Shown here one piece after another: positions 7,133 through 16,552 of a DNA stretch of 64,000 nt. A program made the translations under genes and the position numbers. The stretch spans positions 1-64,000 of the forward strand of contig CAZNTU010000007.1 of the NCBI GenBank assembly GCA_964575975.1, read 5' to 3'. This DNA is from G963674505 sp964575975. GTDB taxonomy: Bacteria; Desulfobacterota; Desulfobacteria; Desulfobacterales; SKZT01. A model generated the notes under the pieces. That model saw nothing but the letters and a program-made list of their open reading frames with translations, ran no database searches and was not told where the DNA came from. Positions within the stretch are counted from its first letter, which is position 1. Every line of letters starts with the position of its first letter.

Positions 7133-9732
7133 TTCCGTTCAGAACCATAGGCGTCTTTTTCGTCCTGTTCCACCGGTTCAGCGTCCGCCATATCCTGAAA
7201 CATCCCGGCAGAGCCTTGATCGTGGTGCTGGGGATATCCCTGGGTGCGGCGGTCTTCACCAGCGTGCGGCTTTCCATCCAGGCATCCCTCGCCTCTTTCG
7301 ACCAAAGCATGAGCATGATCGCGGGAAGCGCCGACCGGGTCGTTTTCCGCCCGGGAGGCGGGACTCCCGACACGCTCGTCGCGCCTCTGTCGAAATTGGC
7401 CTTCGTAAAAAGCGCCTCGCCCGTCCTGACCGCCTATGTCCATCCCGCGAGAGAGGGCGCCGAACCGTTCCTCCTGATCGGCTTCGATCCCGTGTTGGAC
7501 CGGCCGTTTCGAGAATGGCGAACGGAAACCGGAGAAAAGGAGGAGGACGGAGAAGTCTGGCTGAATCTGATGAAAACGCCTTATTCCATGCTTGCGGGGG
7601 AATCCCTTCTGAAAAATTTGGAACTGGCGTCGGACGATGCCGTAACAATCGAGCACGTGGGTCGCGCTGCCGATTTCACAGTACTGGCTTCGCTCTCGTC
7701 CGAAGGGCTCGCGTTAGTGGAGGGAGGACGGGTCGCCATCTGCGACATAGCCACTTTTCAGGAGTTCACGGGAAAATTCGGCCAAGCGGACCGAATCGAC
7801 CTTTTGTTCGAATCCCCTCCGTCCGAAAGCCAACTCGATCAAATCGAGGCGCTCCTCCCGGAGGGCGTCTTCCTGGAGCTACCCGACGAGAACCGCAGAA
7901 GCGGTCTGAGCATGATCGGCGCTTATCGGCTTAACCTCTCGGTGCTGAGCTTCGTGTCCCTTTTCGTGGGAATGTTCCTGGTTTACAGCCTGGTGGCGTT
8001 GAACGCCGCCTCCAGAAGAAACGAAATCGCCATATTGAGATCGACCGGGGCCCCGGCGATGCTGATTTTTCTGGTATTCATCGGGGAAGGCGCGCTTTTC
8101 GGCCTCGCGGGATGGCTGACCGCGTTTCCGGTCGGGGCCGCTTTGACCAAATACATGCTGAGAGGCGTAAGCGAGACCATTTCCACGTTGTTCGTCAGGG
8201 TCGCGGTCGAAAAGTTGGACCTTAGCGGATGGGAGGTGTTTCTGTCTTTCGGGTCCACGCTTTTCATTTCGATCCTGGCGGCGTTCTATCCCGCTCGGGA
8301 GGCCATGGGGGTGTCCCCCAAGGAAGCCATGGCCGTCGGGGGACAGGGGGTGAAATACCGCAAGGCGCCAAAGCGGCTGGGCATGCTGGGAATCCTGTGC
8401 GTCCTGATGGTATGGCCTCTATCCAACCTTCCGTCGCCGGAGAGTTTTCCGCTTCCCGGGTATATTGCGGTATTCCTGCTTTTCGCCGGTTTTTCCATGC
8501 TTTCGCCGGGAATCCTTTCGAAATTGGGAGAATGGTCCGCCCCCCGACTTCGACGCGTCGGGAAGGAGCCCGCCTATCTCGCGGCAAGATACATCAGAGA
8601 CAGCGGAGCGCGCACCGCCATATCGGCAGGGGCGCTGATCACTGCGACCGCCCTGTTTTGCGCCCTTGCCATCATGGTTCACAGCTTTCGCCAAACCGTC
8701 GAGCTTTGGGCCTACGATACGGTCGCCGGAGACATTTTCATTCGCGCGAAAATGGCGGACGTCAATCGATATCGCGATCCCATCCCGGACAAGACCGTAC
8801 GTTTTTTGCAAGGATTGGACGTTCCGCCTGATATGGACGTCTATCGGAGACTCTATTTGGTTTACGCCGGAGAATATCCCTATCAGTTCGAGGCCCTCAC
8901 GTGGGACGTCTATCTCGAACACGGACGCTTCTTCTGGATCGAAGGAGACCCGGAGACGGGGATCGAGCGCTTGAAGCGAGGCGAGGGCGCGCTCGTGTCC
9001 GAAGTGTTCGCCAACCGCGTCGGGCTCGAAACGGGCGACGCGTTCGAGGCCTACATCCTTGGCGCCCCGTTCCGACTCCCGATAGTCGGGGTCGTAAGGG
9101 ATTATCGTACCCAGGGCGGCGTCGTCTACTATTCCTTGAAACACTTTCGGGAAAGAACGGGCGATGCGCAATGGGGCGGCGTTCGCCTGTTCTTCGAAAA
9201 AAAGGGCGAAAGGCTTCGAGAATCGGTCGTCGACTTGAAAAGCCGGATAATCGCCTGTTGCGGGGACGAGATCGAGGCGACCGAGGGCGAGGAACTCCGG
9301 AAGGCCATTTTGAAGATATTCGACGAAACCTTCGCGATCACGACGGTTCTGTTGATGATCGCACTGTTGGTGGCGGCATTGGGAATTGCATCGACTCTGG
9401 CCATGAACGTCCTGGAAAGAAGACGTGAACTGAACACGATCCTCGCCGTCGGGGGCGGAATCGGACAGGTTCGGGCCATGATTTTCTGGGAGGCCCTGCT
9501 TCTTGTCCTGGCCGGGGAACTTTCCGGACTGGCTTGCGGATTCATTTTGTCGTGGATACTGGTGTTCGTGATAAACAAACAGTCTTTCGGATGGACCTTT
9601 CTGTACGGCGTCGATTTTCCGGTTCTGGCTTTGTCATTTCCTTTGATCGTCCTTGCGGCTTTGGCGGCGGCTCTGCCCGCAGTCAAAATGGCCTTCAGGG
9701 AACCGCCCGCCGCCCTCCTGAGGGAAAGATGA
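7129..9732 (+). CDS. FtsX/AttFG-like ABC transporter permease
   Basis: The 867-residue inner-membrane protein has two FtsX-type permease modules (about 260-390 and 730-860), each with three to four membrane segments, and extracytoplasmic domains between. The N-terminal segment (RALIVVLGISLGAAVF) is typical of MacB/FtsX permeases, and the C terminus ends in the usual EPPAALLRER. It begins with GTG overlapping the truA stop. The next gene encodes an AttH-like lipoprotein-type partner, so the pair resembles the AttEFGH system, with both permeases fused. The expected ATPase gene is not next to it and must lie elsewhere or be shared. Confidence 0.82.
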   Translation: MIPFRTIGVFFVLFHRFSVRHILKHPGRALIVVLGISLGAAVFTSVRLSIQASLASFDQSMSMIAGSADRVVFRPGGGTPDTLVAPLSKLAFVKSASPVLTAYVHPAREGAEPFLLIGFDPVLDRPFREWRTETGEKEEDGEVWLNLMKTPYSMLAGESLLKNLELASDDAVTIEHVGRAADFTVLASLSSEGLALVEGGRVAICDIATFQEFTGKFGQADRIDLLFESPPSESQLDQIEALLPEGVFLELPDENRRSGLSMIGAYRLNLSVLSFVSLFVGMFLVYSLVALNAASRRNEIAILRSTGAPAMLIFLVFIGEGALFGLAGWLTAFPVGAALTKYMLRGVSETISTLFVRVAVEKLDLSGWEVFLSFGSTLFISILAAFYPAREAMGVSPKEAMAVGGQGVKYRKAPKRLGMLGILCVLMVWPLSNLPSPESFPLPGYIAVFLLFAGFSMLSPGILSKLGEWSAPRLRRVGKEPAYLAARYIRDSGARTAISAGALITATALFCALAIMVHSFRQTVELWAYDTVAGDIFIRAKMADVNRYRDPIPDKTVRFLQGLDVPPDMDVYRRLYLVYAGEYPYQFEALTWDVYLEHGRFFWIEGDPETGIERLKRGEGALVSEVFANRVGLETGDAFEAYILGAPFRLPIVGVVRDYRTQGGVVYYSLKHFRERTGDAQWGGVRLFFEKKGERLRESVVDLKSRIIACCGDEIEATEGEELRKAILKIFDETFAITTVLLMIALLVAALGIASTLAMNVLERRRELNTILAVGGGIGQVRAMIFWEALLLVLAGELSGLACGFILSWILVFVINKQSFGWTFLYGVDFPVLALSFPLIVLAALAAALPAVKMAFREPPAALLRER

Positions 9733-9733
9733 C

Positions 9734-10876
9734 ATGATACCGAAATTCTTGATTTGGTTCTTTGTTTTCGGCGCGTTCCTTTCGGCGCCATACCCCGCTC
9801 CGGTCCGAGCCGGTGGAACCGACGGCTATTTGAAAGTCGATGGCCCTTGCGACTTGACTTTTCCAGAGGACCACGGACCCCATCCGGGATATAAGACGGA
9901 ATGGTGGTACTACACGGGGAATCTGACCAGTGCCGAAGGCAGGCGATTCGGTTTCCAATTGACCTTTTTCAGAAGCCAGATGAAACCGAACGAAGAATAT
10001 GATATCGAGCGACCCGAAACTGCATCCCCCTGGAGAACCAACCAGTTGACTCTCGCCCACTTCGCGTTAACCGACATATCGAACGGAATCCATTTCAGCG
10101 CCGAAGATATGGCAAGGCAAGCCTTGAACATCGCCGGGGCGGAACAGGATGGCTCTGCCACGCGAGTTTTTCTGAAAAACTGGCGAATGGAACTGACGCC
10201 CGGCCAGCATCTGCTTAAAGCGGAATCCGAAAACTTTTCGGTCGATTTGACCCTGACGCCGCTCAAGCGGCCCGTCCTGCACGGAAACGAGGGTTACAGT
10301 ATGAAAGGCTCGCGGCCGGAGAACGCCAGCTGCTACTATTCGTTCACCCGATTGGAAGCGAGCGGAGTAATTTTTTCCGGAGGACAAGCGTCTCCAGTGC
10401 GGGGGTTGGCATGGATGGACCACGAATTCAGCACGGCGCCGCTCGAGGAGGGCCTGGAAGGATGGGACTGGTTCGGCCTTCAACTGGAGGACGGCACCGA
10501 ATTGATGGTCTTTTTTCTAAGAAAAAAGGCTGGGGGGTTATCGGAAGCCTCCAGCGGCACTTTCGTGGATAAGTCCGGACAGACGGTTCGTTTGGGCCTG
10601 AACGACTTTGAAATCGTTGCCCTCGATTACTGGAAAAGCGACGAATCGGGGGCCGTTTATCCGTCGTCCTGGAAACTGAAGGTCCATTCCCTGGGACTCG
10701 AGCTGAAAGTGGATTCAAATTTGCCAGACCAAGAAATGCAAACTCCGGAAAGCACCGGAGTTACATATTGGGAGGGAAGCGTGTCGGTAGACGGAGAGGT
10801 CCGCGGAAAACGGGTTCGCGGATACGGATACGCCGAGTTGACAGGATATGCGGGCGATTTCGACGCACCGATGTGA
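9734..10876 (+). CDS. AttH-like secreted lipocalin/CrtC-fold protein
   Basis: The 380-residue protein has a signal peptide (about 1-26, cleavage after VRA) and the AttH/CrtC family signature KTEWWYYTGNL near residue 55, plus GLAWMDHEFS and WDWFGLQLEDG in the second half. The family includes carotenoid 1,2-hydratase and AttH, often called predicted secreted hydrolases. The substrate is unknown but a hydrophobic ligand is likely. It starts one base after the permease stop, so the two form a unit. Confidence 0.82.
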   Translation: MIPKFLIWFFVFGAFLSAPYPAPVRAGGTDGYLKVDGPCDLTFPEDHGPHPGYKTEWWYYTGNLTSAEGRRFGFQLTFFRSQMKPNEEYDIERPETASPWRTNQLTLAHFALTDISNGIHFSAEDMARQALNIAGAEQDGSATRVFLKNWRMELTPGQHLLKAESENFSVDLTLTPLKRPVLHGNEGYSMKGSRPENASCYYSFTRLEASGVIFSGGQASPVRGLAWMDHEFSTAPLEEGLEGWDWFGLQLEDGTELMVFFLRKKAGGLSEASSGTFVDKSGQTVRLGLNDFEIVALDYWKSDESGAVYPSSWKLKVHSLGLELKVDSNLPDQEMQTPESTGVTYWEGSVSVDGEVRGKRVRGYGYAELTGYAGDFDAPM

Positions 10877-10994
10877 ATAAACGAAATCCTAAACCTCGAA
10901 ATTACATTTACGACTCGTCTTGTGTTTATTGCCGACCCGGCATCCGCTCGAACACCGGGCCGAACGAACTATGCAAATTATCCGGCTCGGGGAC

Positions 10995-11192
10995 TCAATA
11001 TAGTTTCCCCATGTTCACCACGGCTTCTCCCGTATAGATGAAATCGTCCTCCTCCTCGTATTCGCTCAGCTTGTGGTGGCAACTGGGGCAAAAAAAATAG
11101 TTCGGATATGGATCCTTTCCGCATTTTTTGCACGCTCTTCCCGTATGGACTCTTTTTTTCAATGGTTTGGGCTTTTTGATATTTCGTTTCAT
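10995..11192 (-). CDS. Small zinc-ribbon protein
   Basis: A 65-residue basic then acidic protein with CKKC and CPSC (with two following His) in the middle, a classic zinc-ribbon. The N-terminal 20 residues are rich in Lys/Arg, suggesting nucleic-acid or ribosome contact, and the C-terminal part is acidic. The ATG at 11192 was chosen because the longer frame in the other register has no domain. No function can be assigned. Confidence 0.6.
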   Translation of the reverse strand: MKRNIKKPKPLKKRVHTGRACKKCGKDPYPNYFFCPSCHHKLSEYEEEDDFIYTGEAVVNMGKLY

Positions 11193-11329
11193 TTCCTAAT
11201 CTCCCGTACCGTAACGCACAGCCCTTCCCCAGGCCGAGCATTATATTGAATCGCCTATCCGAAACAATTCGAAAAACCGTCTGCAATAATTGCCATCCGA
11301 ATATCATAAGTACCGTATTAAGCTCAAGA

Positions 11330-11692
11330 TCATTCCCCGATCGCCTTTTCCCGCTTTTCCGCATTGGTTTTGCATTGGATGCACTGGTTGGTGACAGGTC
11401 TGGCCATCAAACGCTGAACAGAAATTTCCTCGCCGCACGTCTCGCAAATCCCGAAAACGCCTTCCTCGAGACGGTCCAAGGCGTCGCGGATTTTATTGAT
11501 CAGCTTGGCCTCCCTGTCCCGGATTCTGAGCATGAAACTCCGGTCCGCGTCGAAGGAGGCCCGGTCGGTCGGGTCCGGGAGGTTGTCCCCCACCTCCCTC
11601 ATGCCGGTCACCGCGTCCTCCCCGTGCCGGACAAGGTCGTCGAGCTGCTCTGTCAGAAGCTTTTTGAAAAATTCCAAATCCTTTTCTTTCAT
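11330..11692 (-). CDS. dksA: DksA/TraR-family C4 zinc-finger regulator
   Basis: DksA-type proteins insert a coiled coil into the RNA polymerase secondary channel and alter promoter response. This 120-residue protein has the family layout: N-terminal helix, coiled coil (about 25-75) with DPTDRASFDAD at its tip, and a C-terminal C4 zinc finger (CETC near 84 and CIQC near 106). A GGAG-like site lies upstream of the ATG at 11692. It could also be one of several TraR-type paralogues, so the symbol is provisional. Confidence 0.82.
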   Translation of the reverse strand: MKEKDLEFFKKLLTEQLDDLVRHGEDAVTGMREVGDNLPDPTDRASFDADRSFMLRIRDREAKLINKIRDALDRLEEGVFGICETCGEEISVQRLMARPVTNQCIQCKTNAEKREKAIGE

Positions 11693-12038
11693 GCGCCAAC
11701 CCTTGTATTATACGTTCATTTTAGAATAAAGTAAATTAACTAAATCGCGTTCAGCCAAATTATAGATCAATTAAAAAAAATGGCAAGCCTAATCTAAAGC
11801 AACAAACGTGCCACTGGCTATTGCGATTGTTATCGACCGTTTTTTTCATTTTTCAAAATCTATCCGGGTTGAATCTCCCTGAAAATCCAAAAAATCAAAT
11901 ATTAGGACATCAATGTTTAAAATCAATTAAAAAGAAGCGCGCGTGTCAATTTTGTTGATTTTGAATCGAAACCTGTTCAGAATACGCCGAAAAACGCACA
12001 TTAAAAGAATGTCAAATAAATAAGGAGGGTCCATCGTT
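11693..12038. other. AT-rich divergent intergenic region
   Basis: About 345 bp, clearly richer in A+T than its neighbours, separate the divergent dksA-like and alcohol dehydrogenase genes. The region probably holds both promoters. No ORF, repeat or recognisable RNA was seen. Confidence 0.5.
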
Positions 12039-13070
12039 ATGAAAGCAATGGTCATCGACAGAATATGCGATATCGAGCTTGAGAGGAAACCTCTTTCCAA
12101 AATCGAAATGCCTGAACCCGAGCCGGAAGCACGGGAGGTGTTGGTGAAAGTATCGACATGCGGGGTTTGTCACACGGAGTTGGACGAAATAGAGGGGCGG
12201 ACGCCGCCGCCGACGTTTCCCATTGTTCCCGGGCATCAGGTCGTGGGAAAAGTTGCAAAATTGGGAACTGGAGTTACGAAATTTAAATTGGGGGACCGAG
12301 TCGGCATCGCATGGATCAATTCCTCCTGCCAAAAATGCAGCTTTTGCAGGAATGGACTGGAAAACCTCTGCGAACAATTCAAGGCGACCGGAAGAGACGT
12401 TCACGGCGGTTACGCGCAGTTTGCCAAGGTCAACGAAGACTTCGCATTCCCTATCCCGGACATCTTCTCCGATTCGGAAGCTGCGCCGCTTCTCTGCGCG
12501 GGGGCTATAGGCTATCGCTCCCTTCGGCTCGCCAATATCGAGGATGGACAGAGTCTTGGTTTGACGGGCTTTGGGGCCTCTGCCCATTTGGTCCTGAAAA
12601 TGGCCGCCCACAAATATCCGAGCACGAAGGTCTTCGTCTTCGCCCGAAGCGAGAAGGAGCGCGCGTTCGCAAAGGAGCTTGGTGCCGTATGGGCGGGTGA
12701 AGCCGAACAACGGCCGCCGGAACTCCTCGACGCTATAATCGACACGACCCCCGCCTGGAAGCCCGTGGTGGAGGCTCTAAAAAATCTGGCGCCCGGCGGC
12801 CGCCTGGTGGTGAACGCCATTCGAAAAGAGGACAAAGACAAGGACAGCCTCTTGCAAATCGACTATTCCGAACATCTGTGGATGGAAAAAGAGATCAAAA
12901 GCGTGGCCAACGTAGCTTGCGGCGACGTGGACGGATTTTTGAGACTGGCCGCCGAAATCCCGCTCAGGCCCGAAATCCTGGAATTCGATCTGGAAGACGC
13001 CAACCAGGCGCTGGTGGAGCTGAAGGATAGAAAAATCAGAGGGGCGAAGGTGCTGGTGTGTCGGGGTTAG
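12039..13070 (+). CDS. Zinc-dependent alcohol dehydrogenase (MDR family)
   Basis: The 343-residue medium-chain dehydrogenase has catalytic zinc ligands in CGVCHTE (C41) and GHQVVG (H66), and the structural zinc set CxxCxxC...C (C97, C100, C103, C111). The Rossmann segment near 175-200 reads GLTGFGASAHLVLKMA, so the glycine-rich turn is GFGASA. This resembles the YahK/AdhP-like alcohol dehydrogenase subgroup. The likely reaction is NAD(P)-dependent interconversion of a primary alcohol and aldehyde. An AAGGAGG site precedes the ATG. It stands alone, upstream of the ArsR/permease pair. Confidence 0.88.
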   Translation: MKAMVIDRICDIELERKPLSKIEMPEPEPEAREVLVKVSTCGVCHTELDEIEGRTPPPTFPIVPGHQVVGKVAKLGTGVTKFKLGDRVGIAWINSSCQKCSFCRNGLENLCEQFKATGRDVHGGYAQFAKVNEDFAFPIPDIFSDSEAAPLLCAGAIGYRSLRLANIEDGQSLGLTGFGASAHLVLKMAAHKYPSTKVFVFARSEKERAFAKELGAVWAGEAEQRPPELLDAIIDTTPAWKPVVEALKNLAPGGRLVVNAIRKEDKDKDSLLQIDYSEHLWMEKEIKSVANVACGDVDGFLRLAAEIPLRPEILEFDLEDANQALVELKDRKIRGAKVLVCRG

Positions 13071-13200
13071 TGTTCAGGGGATCAGGGAAGGTCCTGTTTT
13101 ATCGCGTCACCACCTTGCGCAGCCGGGAACTGATTGCACACAATGTTTTTGCCGGCGCCTCGACATTTTTATTTACACGATTCTCCCGCCCATTTATAAT

Positions 13201-13214
13201 TGAACAATTGTTCA
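13201..13214. promoter_or_regulatory. ArsR/SmtB-type operator palindrome
   Basis: The perfect palindrome TGAACAATTGTTCA lies directly upstream of the ArsR gene, in an AT-rich context. It closely resembles the operators of the SmtB/CadC/ArsR metal sensors, so autoregulation of the regulator-permease pair is likely. Confidence 0.7.
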
Positions 13215-13236
13215 TATGTTTCATTGGAGAAAAAAA

Positions 13237-13608
13237 GTGGAGAACGAAAACCATCCTTTGGACTTGGAACTCTGTCAAGTCCGAACGGTCCATATGGAGC
13301 GCGTGAAAACGGCGATGGCGAACGCGCTGCCGGAAAATACGCTGGACCGGTTGGCGGCGATGTTCAAAATTCTCGGAGACCCCACGCGCCTCAAAATCGT
13401 AACCGCCCTCCAGGAAGGGGAAATGTGCGTTTGCGACTTGGCGGCGTACCTGAACGTAACCGAATCGGCGACATCCCATCAATTGAGAAGGCTCAAGGAC
13501 CTCGCCCTGGTGAAAAACCGCCGCGAAGGACAGGTCCTTTTTTACTATCTGGACGACGATCATGTATCGGACCTTCTGAAGATCGGACTGGAACATGTCA
13601 TGGAATAG
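13237..13608 (+). CDS. ArsR/SmtB-family metal-responsive repressor
   Basis: A winged-helix repressor of 123 residues with the metal-site motif MCVCDLA in the third helix, typical of ArsR/CadC sensors, and another Cys near the N terminus (ELCQVRTVH) as in CadC-like proteins. A longer frame opens with ATG at 13216, but that start touches the operator palindrome. The GTG at 13237 has TGGAG eight bases upstream and is preferred. It lies 6 bp before the permease gene, so they form a small operon. Metal release of repression is expected; which metal (Cd, Pb, Zn, As) cannot be decided. Confidence 0.85.
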   Translation: MENENHPLDLELCQVRTVHMERVKTAMANALPENTLDRLAAMFKILGDPTRLKIVTALQEGEMCVCDLAAYLNVTESATSHQLRRLKDLALVKNRREGQVLFYYLDDDHVSDLLKIGLEHVME

Positions 13609-13614
13609 GGGACT

Positions 13615-14772
13615 ATGGACGTAATCGCGAGAGTATTTACCGAGGCGTGGGGACTTCTTCTCGAGTCCTCCGTTTATATTCTGTTCGGGTTGCTGGTCAG
13701 CGGCCTGCTGCGAGTATTCTTGAACCCTCGCACGGTCGTGAACCATCTGGGCAAGGGACGCTTTCTATCGGTGTTCAAGGCGGCTCTCTTGGGAATTCCC
13801 ATTCCCCTTTGTTCCTGCGGGGTTCTTCCGGCTGCTGCCGCTTTGAAGAAACAAGGCGCGAACAACGGCGCCACCACCGCCTTTCTTATTTCCACCCCGG
13901 AATCCGGAGTCGATTCCATCTCGATCACCTACGCCTTGCTCGATCCGATCATGACGGTGGTTCGTCCGGCGGCCGCTTTTCTCACGGCATTCGCAGCCGG
14001 CATCGCGGAAAACCTGATTGGCGGCGGAAAATCCTCCGCCGTCGAAAAACCCGACCTGAGTTGCGTCATCGACGGGTGTTGCGACGGTATCGACTGCCCT
14101 CCCAAGAAACACGCGAAACATCATGGTTTCGGAGAAAAATTGAAAGCCGGGTTGAAATTCGCCGTTACGGACGTTTGGGCCGACCTGGCGTTCTGGTTTT
14201 TCATTGGACTCTTGCTGGCGGGAGCGATCACCGCGTTTTTCCCGGACGACCTGATGAGCAGGTATCTGGGACCCGGGCTGGGTTCCATGCTGCTCATGCT
14301 GGCAATAGGCGTACCCATGTATATTTGCGCGACCGCCTCGACTCCCGTCGCTGCGGCGCTAATCTTGAAAGGCGCAAGTCCCGGCGCCGCGCTCGTGTTT
14401 CTTCTGGCGGGGCCGGCCACCAATATGACTTCCCTTACCGTACTTGCGGGAATTTTGGGAAAACGGGCAACCGGCTTGTATATTTCCGCCATCGCGGTTT
14501 CCTGCGTCGTGTTCGGCCTCGCGACGGACCATTTGTACGCTTTCCTGGGCGTTTCCGCACAAGCGATAGTGGGACAGGCGTCGGAAATTTTTCCTTTTTA
14601 CATGGAATTGACCGGCGCCTTGATCGTGATCGTTCTCTCGATCAAACCCGTTTCACACAAGGTTCGCAATTTGATCGGCAAAGGACGAATCGGGACTGGG
14701 GCCGGAAAAAAGGCGATTTCAAATTCCCAAAAATCGGTTGCACCCTTGGAATCTTGCGGCGGGTCCACGTGA
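13615..14772 (+). CDS. SO_0444-family (DUF318) metal-efflux permease
   Basis: The 385-residue inner-membrane protein has two repeated groups of membrane segments, each containing the family's conserved blocks: IPLCSCGVLPAA in the first and MYICATASTPVAAAL in the second. A Cys-rich cytoplasmic loop (CVIDGCCDGIDCPPKKHAKHH, about 145-165) lies between them and probably binds metal. Members of this permease group export arsenicals, copper or zinc. The upstream ArsR repressor supports a metal-efflux role. Confidence 0.85.
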   Translation: MDVIARVFTEAWGLLLESSVYILFGLLVSGLLRVFLNPRTVVNHLGKGRFLSVFKAALLGIPIPLCSCGVLPAAAALKKQGANNGATTAFLISTPESGVDSISITYALLDPIMTVVRPAAAFLTAFAAGIAENLIGGGKSSAVEKPDLSCVIDGCCDGIDCPPKKHAKHHGFGEKLKAGLKFAVTDVWADLAFWFFIGLLLAGAITAFFPDDLMSRYLGPGLGSMLLMLAIGVPMYICATASTPVAAALILKGASPGAALVFLLAGPATNMTSLTVLAGILGKRATGLYISAIAVSCVVFGLATDHLYAFLGVSAQAIVGQASEIFPFYMELTGALIVIVLSIKPVSHKVRNLIGKGRIGTGAGKKAISNSQKSVAPLESCGGST

Positions 14773-14997
14773 AGATGCTCGTGAGGGCCGGTGCGGCTCT
14801 TCAAAAACTCCGAAGCAAGTATTATTGCGGGAAAGCATGCTTGTTTAAAATTACCCGGCGCCGATTCGACGCGGGGATTGCGTTAAAGCGTTCTATGAGA
14901 GAGGTTCGTGTCATTGGAAATACCGATTTGTAATCAGGGACCGAATCGATGTAGATTTAAAGGAAAGAAAACTCGAATTTGCAAAGGATAAATTCCA

Positions 14998-16086
14998 ATG
15001 TCTTTGAAAAACAATGTGCTTCAAATCGCCTCGGGAAAATTCTTCAAGAAGAACACGTTGACGGGGCTTTCCAAAACCTGCGGCTGAGCGGCCAAAATGA
15101 GCCCGGTCGGGCTCGAGGGATTGATCGCCGGACTTCCGCAGGCGCAGAACCCCAACTTGCTCCTGGGATACGAAACCAGCGACGATGCCGGCATTTACCG
15201 TCTGAACGACGAAATGGCACTCGTAACCACGGTTGACATCATTACTCCTCCGGTGGACGATCCCTATCTCTATGGCCAGATCGCGGCTGCCAATTCCATC
15301 AGCGACGTCTACGCCATGGGAGGACGTCCGATCACGTGCCTCAACATCGCGGCGTTTCCCTCCGGAAAGTTGGACAAGAGTATTCTCGAAGGGATTATCC
15401 GGGGCGCGCTGGCCAAGATTCACGAAGCCGGGGCGGTTCTGGCTGGAGGCCATACCATAGACGACGACGAGCCCAAGTTCGGATTGTCAGTCAACGGGCT
15501 GGTCCACCCGAAGAAATTTTGGGCCAACAGCGGCGCAAGGCCGGGCGACGTCCTTATTCTTACGAAGCCGCTGGGAAGCGGTGTGATTTTCAACGCCAAC
15601 TTGAAAAAGCTCGCGAGTTCCCAAGAAATGGAGTCCTGCTTGAAAACGCTGGTAACTTTGAATCGGACCGCCGCCGAGGTTTTCGCCCATTTCGACGTAC
15701 ACGCGGCAACAGACGTAACGGGTTTCGGACTGGCGGGGCATGGGCTGGAAATGGCCAAAGCCTCGGGAGTCCGGCTGGAAATCGAAATGAATAGCCTGCC
15801 CATTATGGACGGAGCGCTTCGAATGTACAGACAAGGGGTGAACACCGGAATGAACCGTCCCAACAGGGAACTCTCGGAGAAACACGTGCGATTCGCCCCC
15901 GGAATCGACCGGGAGCACGAGGAAATCGCGTTCGATCCCCAAACCAGCGGAGGGCTTCTCTGCGCCATTCCCGAAGACCAAGCGGCGGAAACCCTGAGTA
16001 GGCTTCTCGAGGCCGGGGTCTCCGAGGCCCGCATCATAGGGACCGTTCATGAGTACAAGGGGGACAAACGCATTTTTTTCAGGTAA
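14998..16086 (+). CDS. selD: Selenophosphate synthase SelD, itself a selenoprotein
   Basis: SelD makes selenophosphate from selenide and ATP for selenocysteine synthesis. From the ATG at 14998, codon 30 is TGA (15085-15087) inside TCG-U-AAKMSP, exactly where SelD has its catalytic Cys/Sec. The frame then continues to 16086, giving 362 residues, the normal family length. Later blocks include the DDAGIYRL ATP-metal site, YAMGG and GDVLILTKPLGSG. A SECIS-like hairpin lies 11 nt past the UGA. A caller ignoring Sec would start at the internal ATG (15097) and lose the active site. The cell must also have selA, selB and tRNA-Sec outside the window. Confidence 0.95.
15099..15114 (+). promoter_or_regulatory. 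SECIS hairpin in selD
   Basis: A perfect stem (GAGCCCG / CGGGCTC) closed by a GGTC apex begins 11 nt after the selD UGA at 15085-15087. The spacing and the GGU apex match the bacterial SECIS consensus recognised by SelB. Confidence 0.8.
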
Positions 16087-16368
16087 ATTGGACGCGTTGT
16101 TTCCAAAACAGCAGTTCTGTCGAGAGGATGCAAATTTCCGCGTCGATATCCAGGACGGTCAAAGAATGGTTCTCGACGACGCCGGAAAACCATTGACCGG
16201 GAGGGACTGGGAGAACCAATTTGCCTTTTTTATGTTTTACACCGATATCAAAAGCCGTAATCGCGGATATAGAAACCACTGCGGCGTATTCGATTTCCCG
16301 TCTCGCCAACTCGCTTATTTTTCTCGATCAGGGGCCAACCAAATTAAAACGCATGTATCCAGCAACAT
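16079..16368 (-). pseudogene. Decayed vapC (PIN-domain toxin)
   Basis: The minus strand opens with MLLDTCVLIWLAPDREK, a typical VapC start (LLDT with the first acidic residue), then hits a stop in a run of A residues. One extra A restores the frame and the reading continues as ISELARREI...SAITAFDIGVK...LVLP, all recognisable PIN-toxin sequence. Similarity stops near ICILSTELL, where the catalytic C-terminal Asp should follow but selD's 3' end is reached. It is therefore frameshifted and 3'-truncated. Confidence 0.7.
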
Positions 16369-16552
16369 TCTTCCGATTCCCCCACTCGTCTTCGGCCAAA
16401 TCTTCTGTAGGGTCGTACTTGATTTCAATTTGGCTAAGCAATGGATCGTATTCCAAACGACTTTTCCTTTTGTAAGGCCCCAACTCGGCAACCTGCTTTC
16501 CGTTTCTGCATATAATGAATTTTTCTCCTTTTTGCTCCACCATCAATCCCAT
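16328..16552 (-). pseudogene. Phd/YefM-type antitoxin remnant
   Basis: The 74-residue frame matches the C-terminal part of Phd antitoxins: RNGKQVAELGPYKRKSR followed by the YDPTEDLAEDEWG tail, as in Phd-VapC pairs. The N-terminal DNA-binding strand and helix are missing in this frame, and the upstream DNA has short GAAC-rich repeats where a slip may have occurred. It overlaps the vapC start by 41 bp as intact pairs often do. Possibly still translated, but a remnant is more likely. Confidence 0.55.

Noticed and set aside
10736..10765. CTCCGG/CCGGAG hairpin near the AttH gene end as terminator
   Set aside because: It lies inside the coding sequence and has no U-run.
14773..14997. Possible tRNA-Sec gene or selenocysteine extension of the permease upstream of selD
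   Set aside because: The permease TGA is followed by another TGA and poor coding sequence, and no long-arm tRNA fold could be traced.
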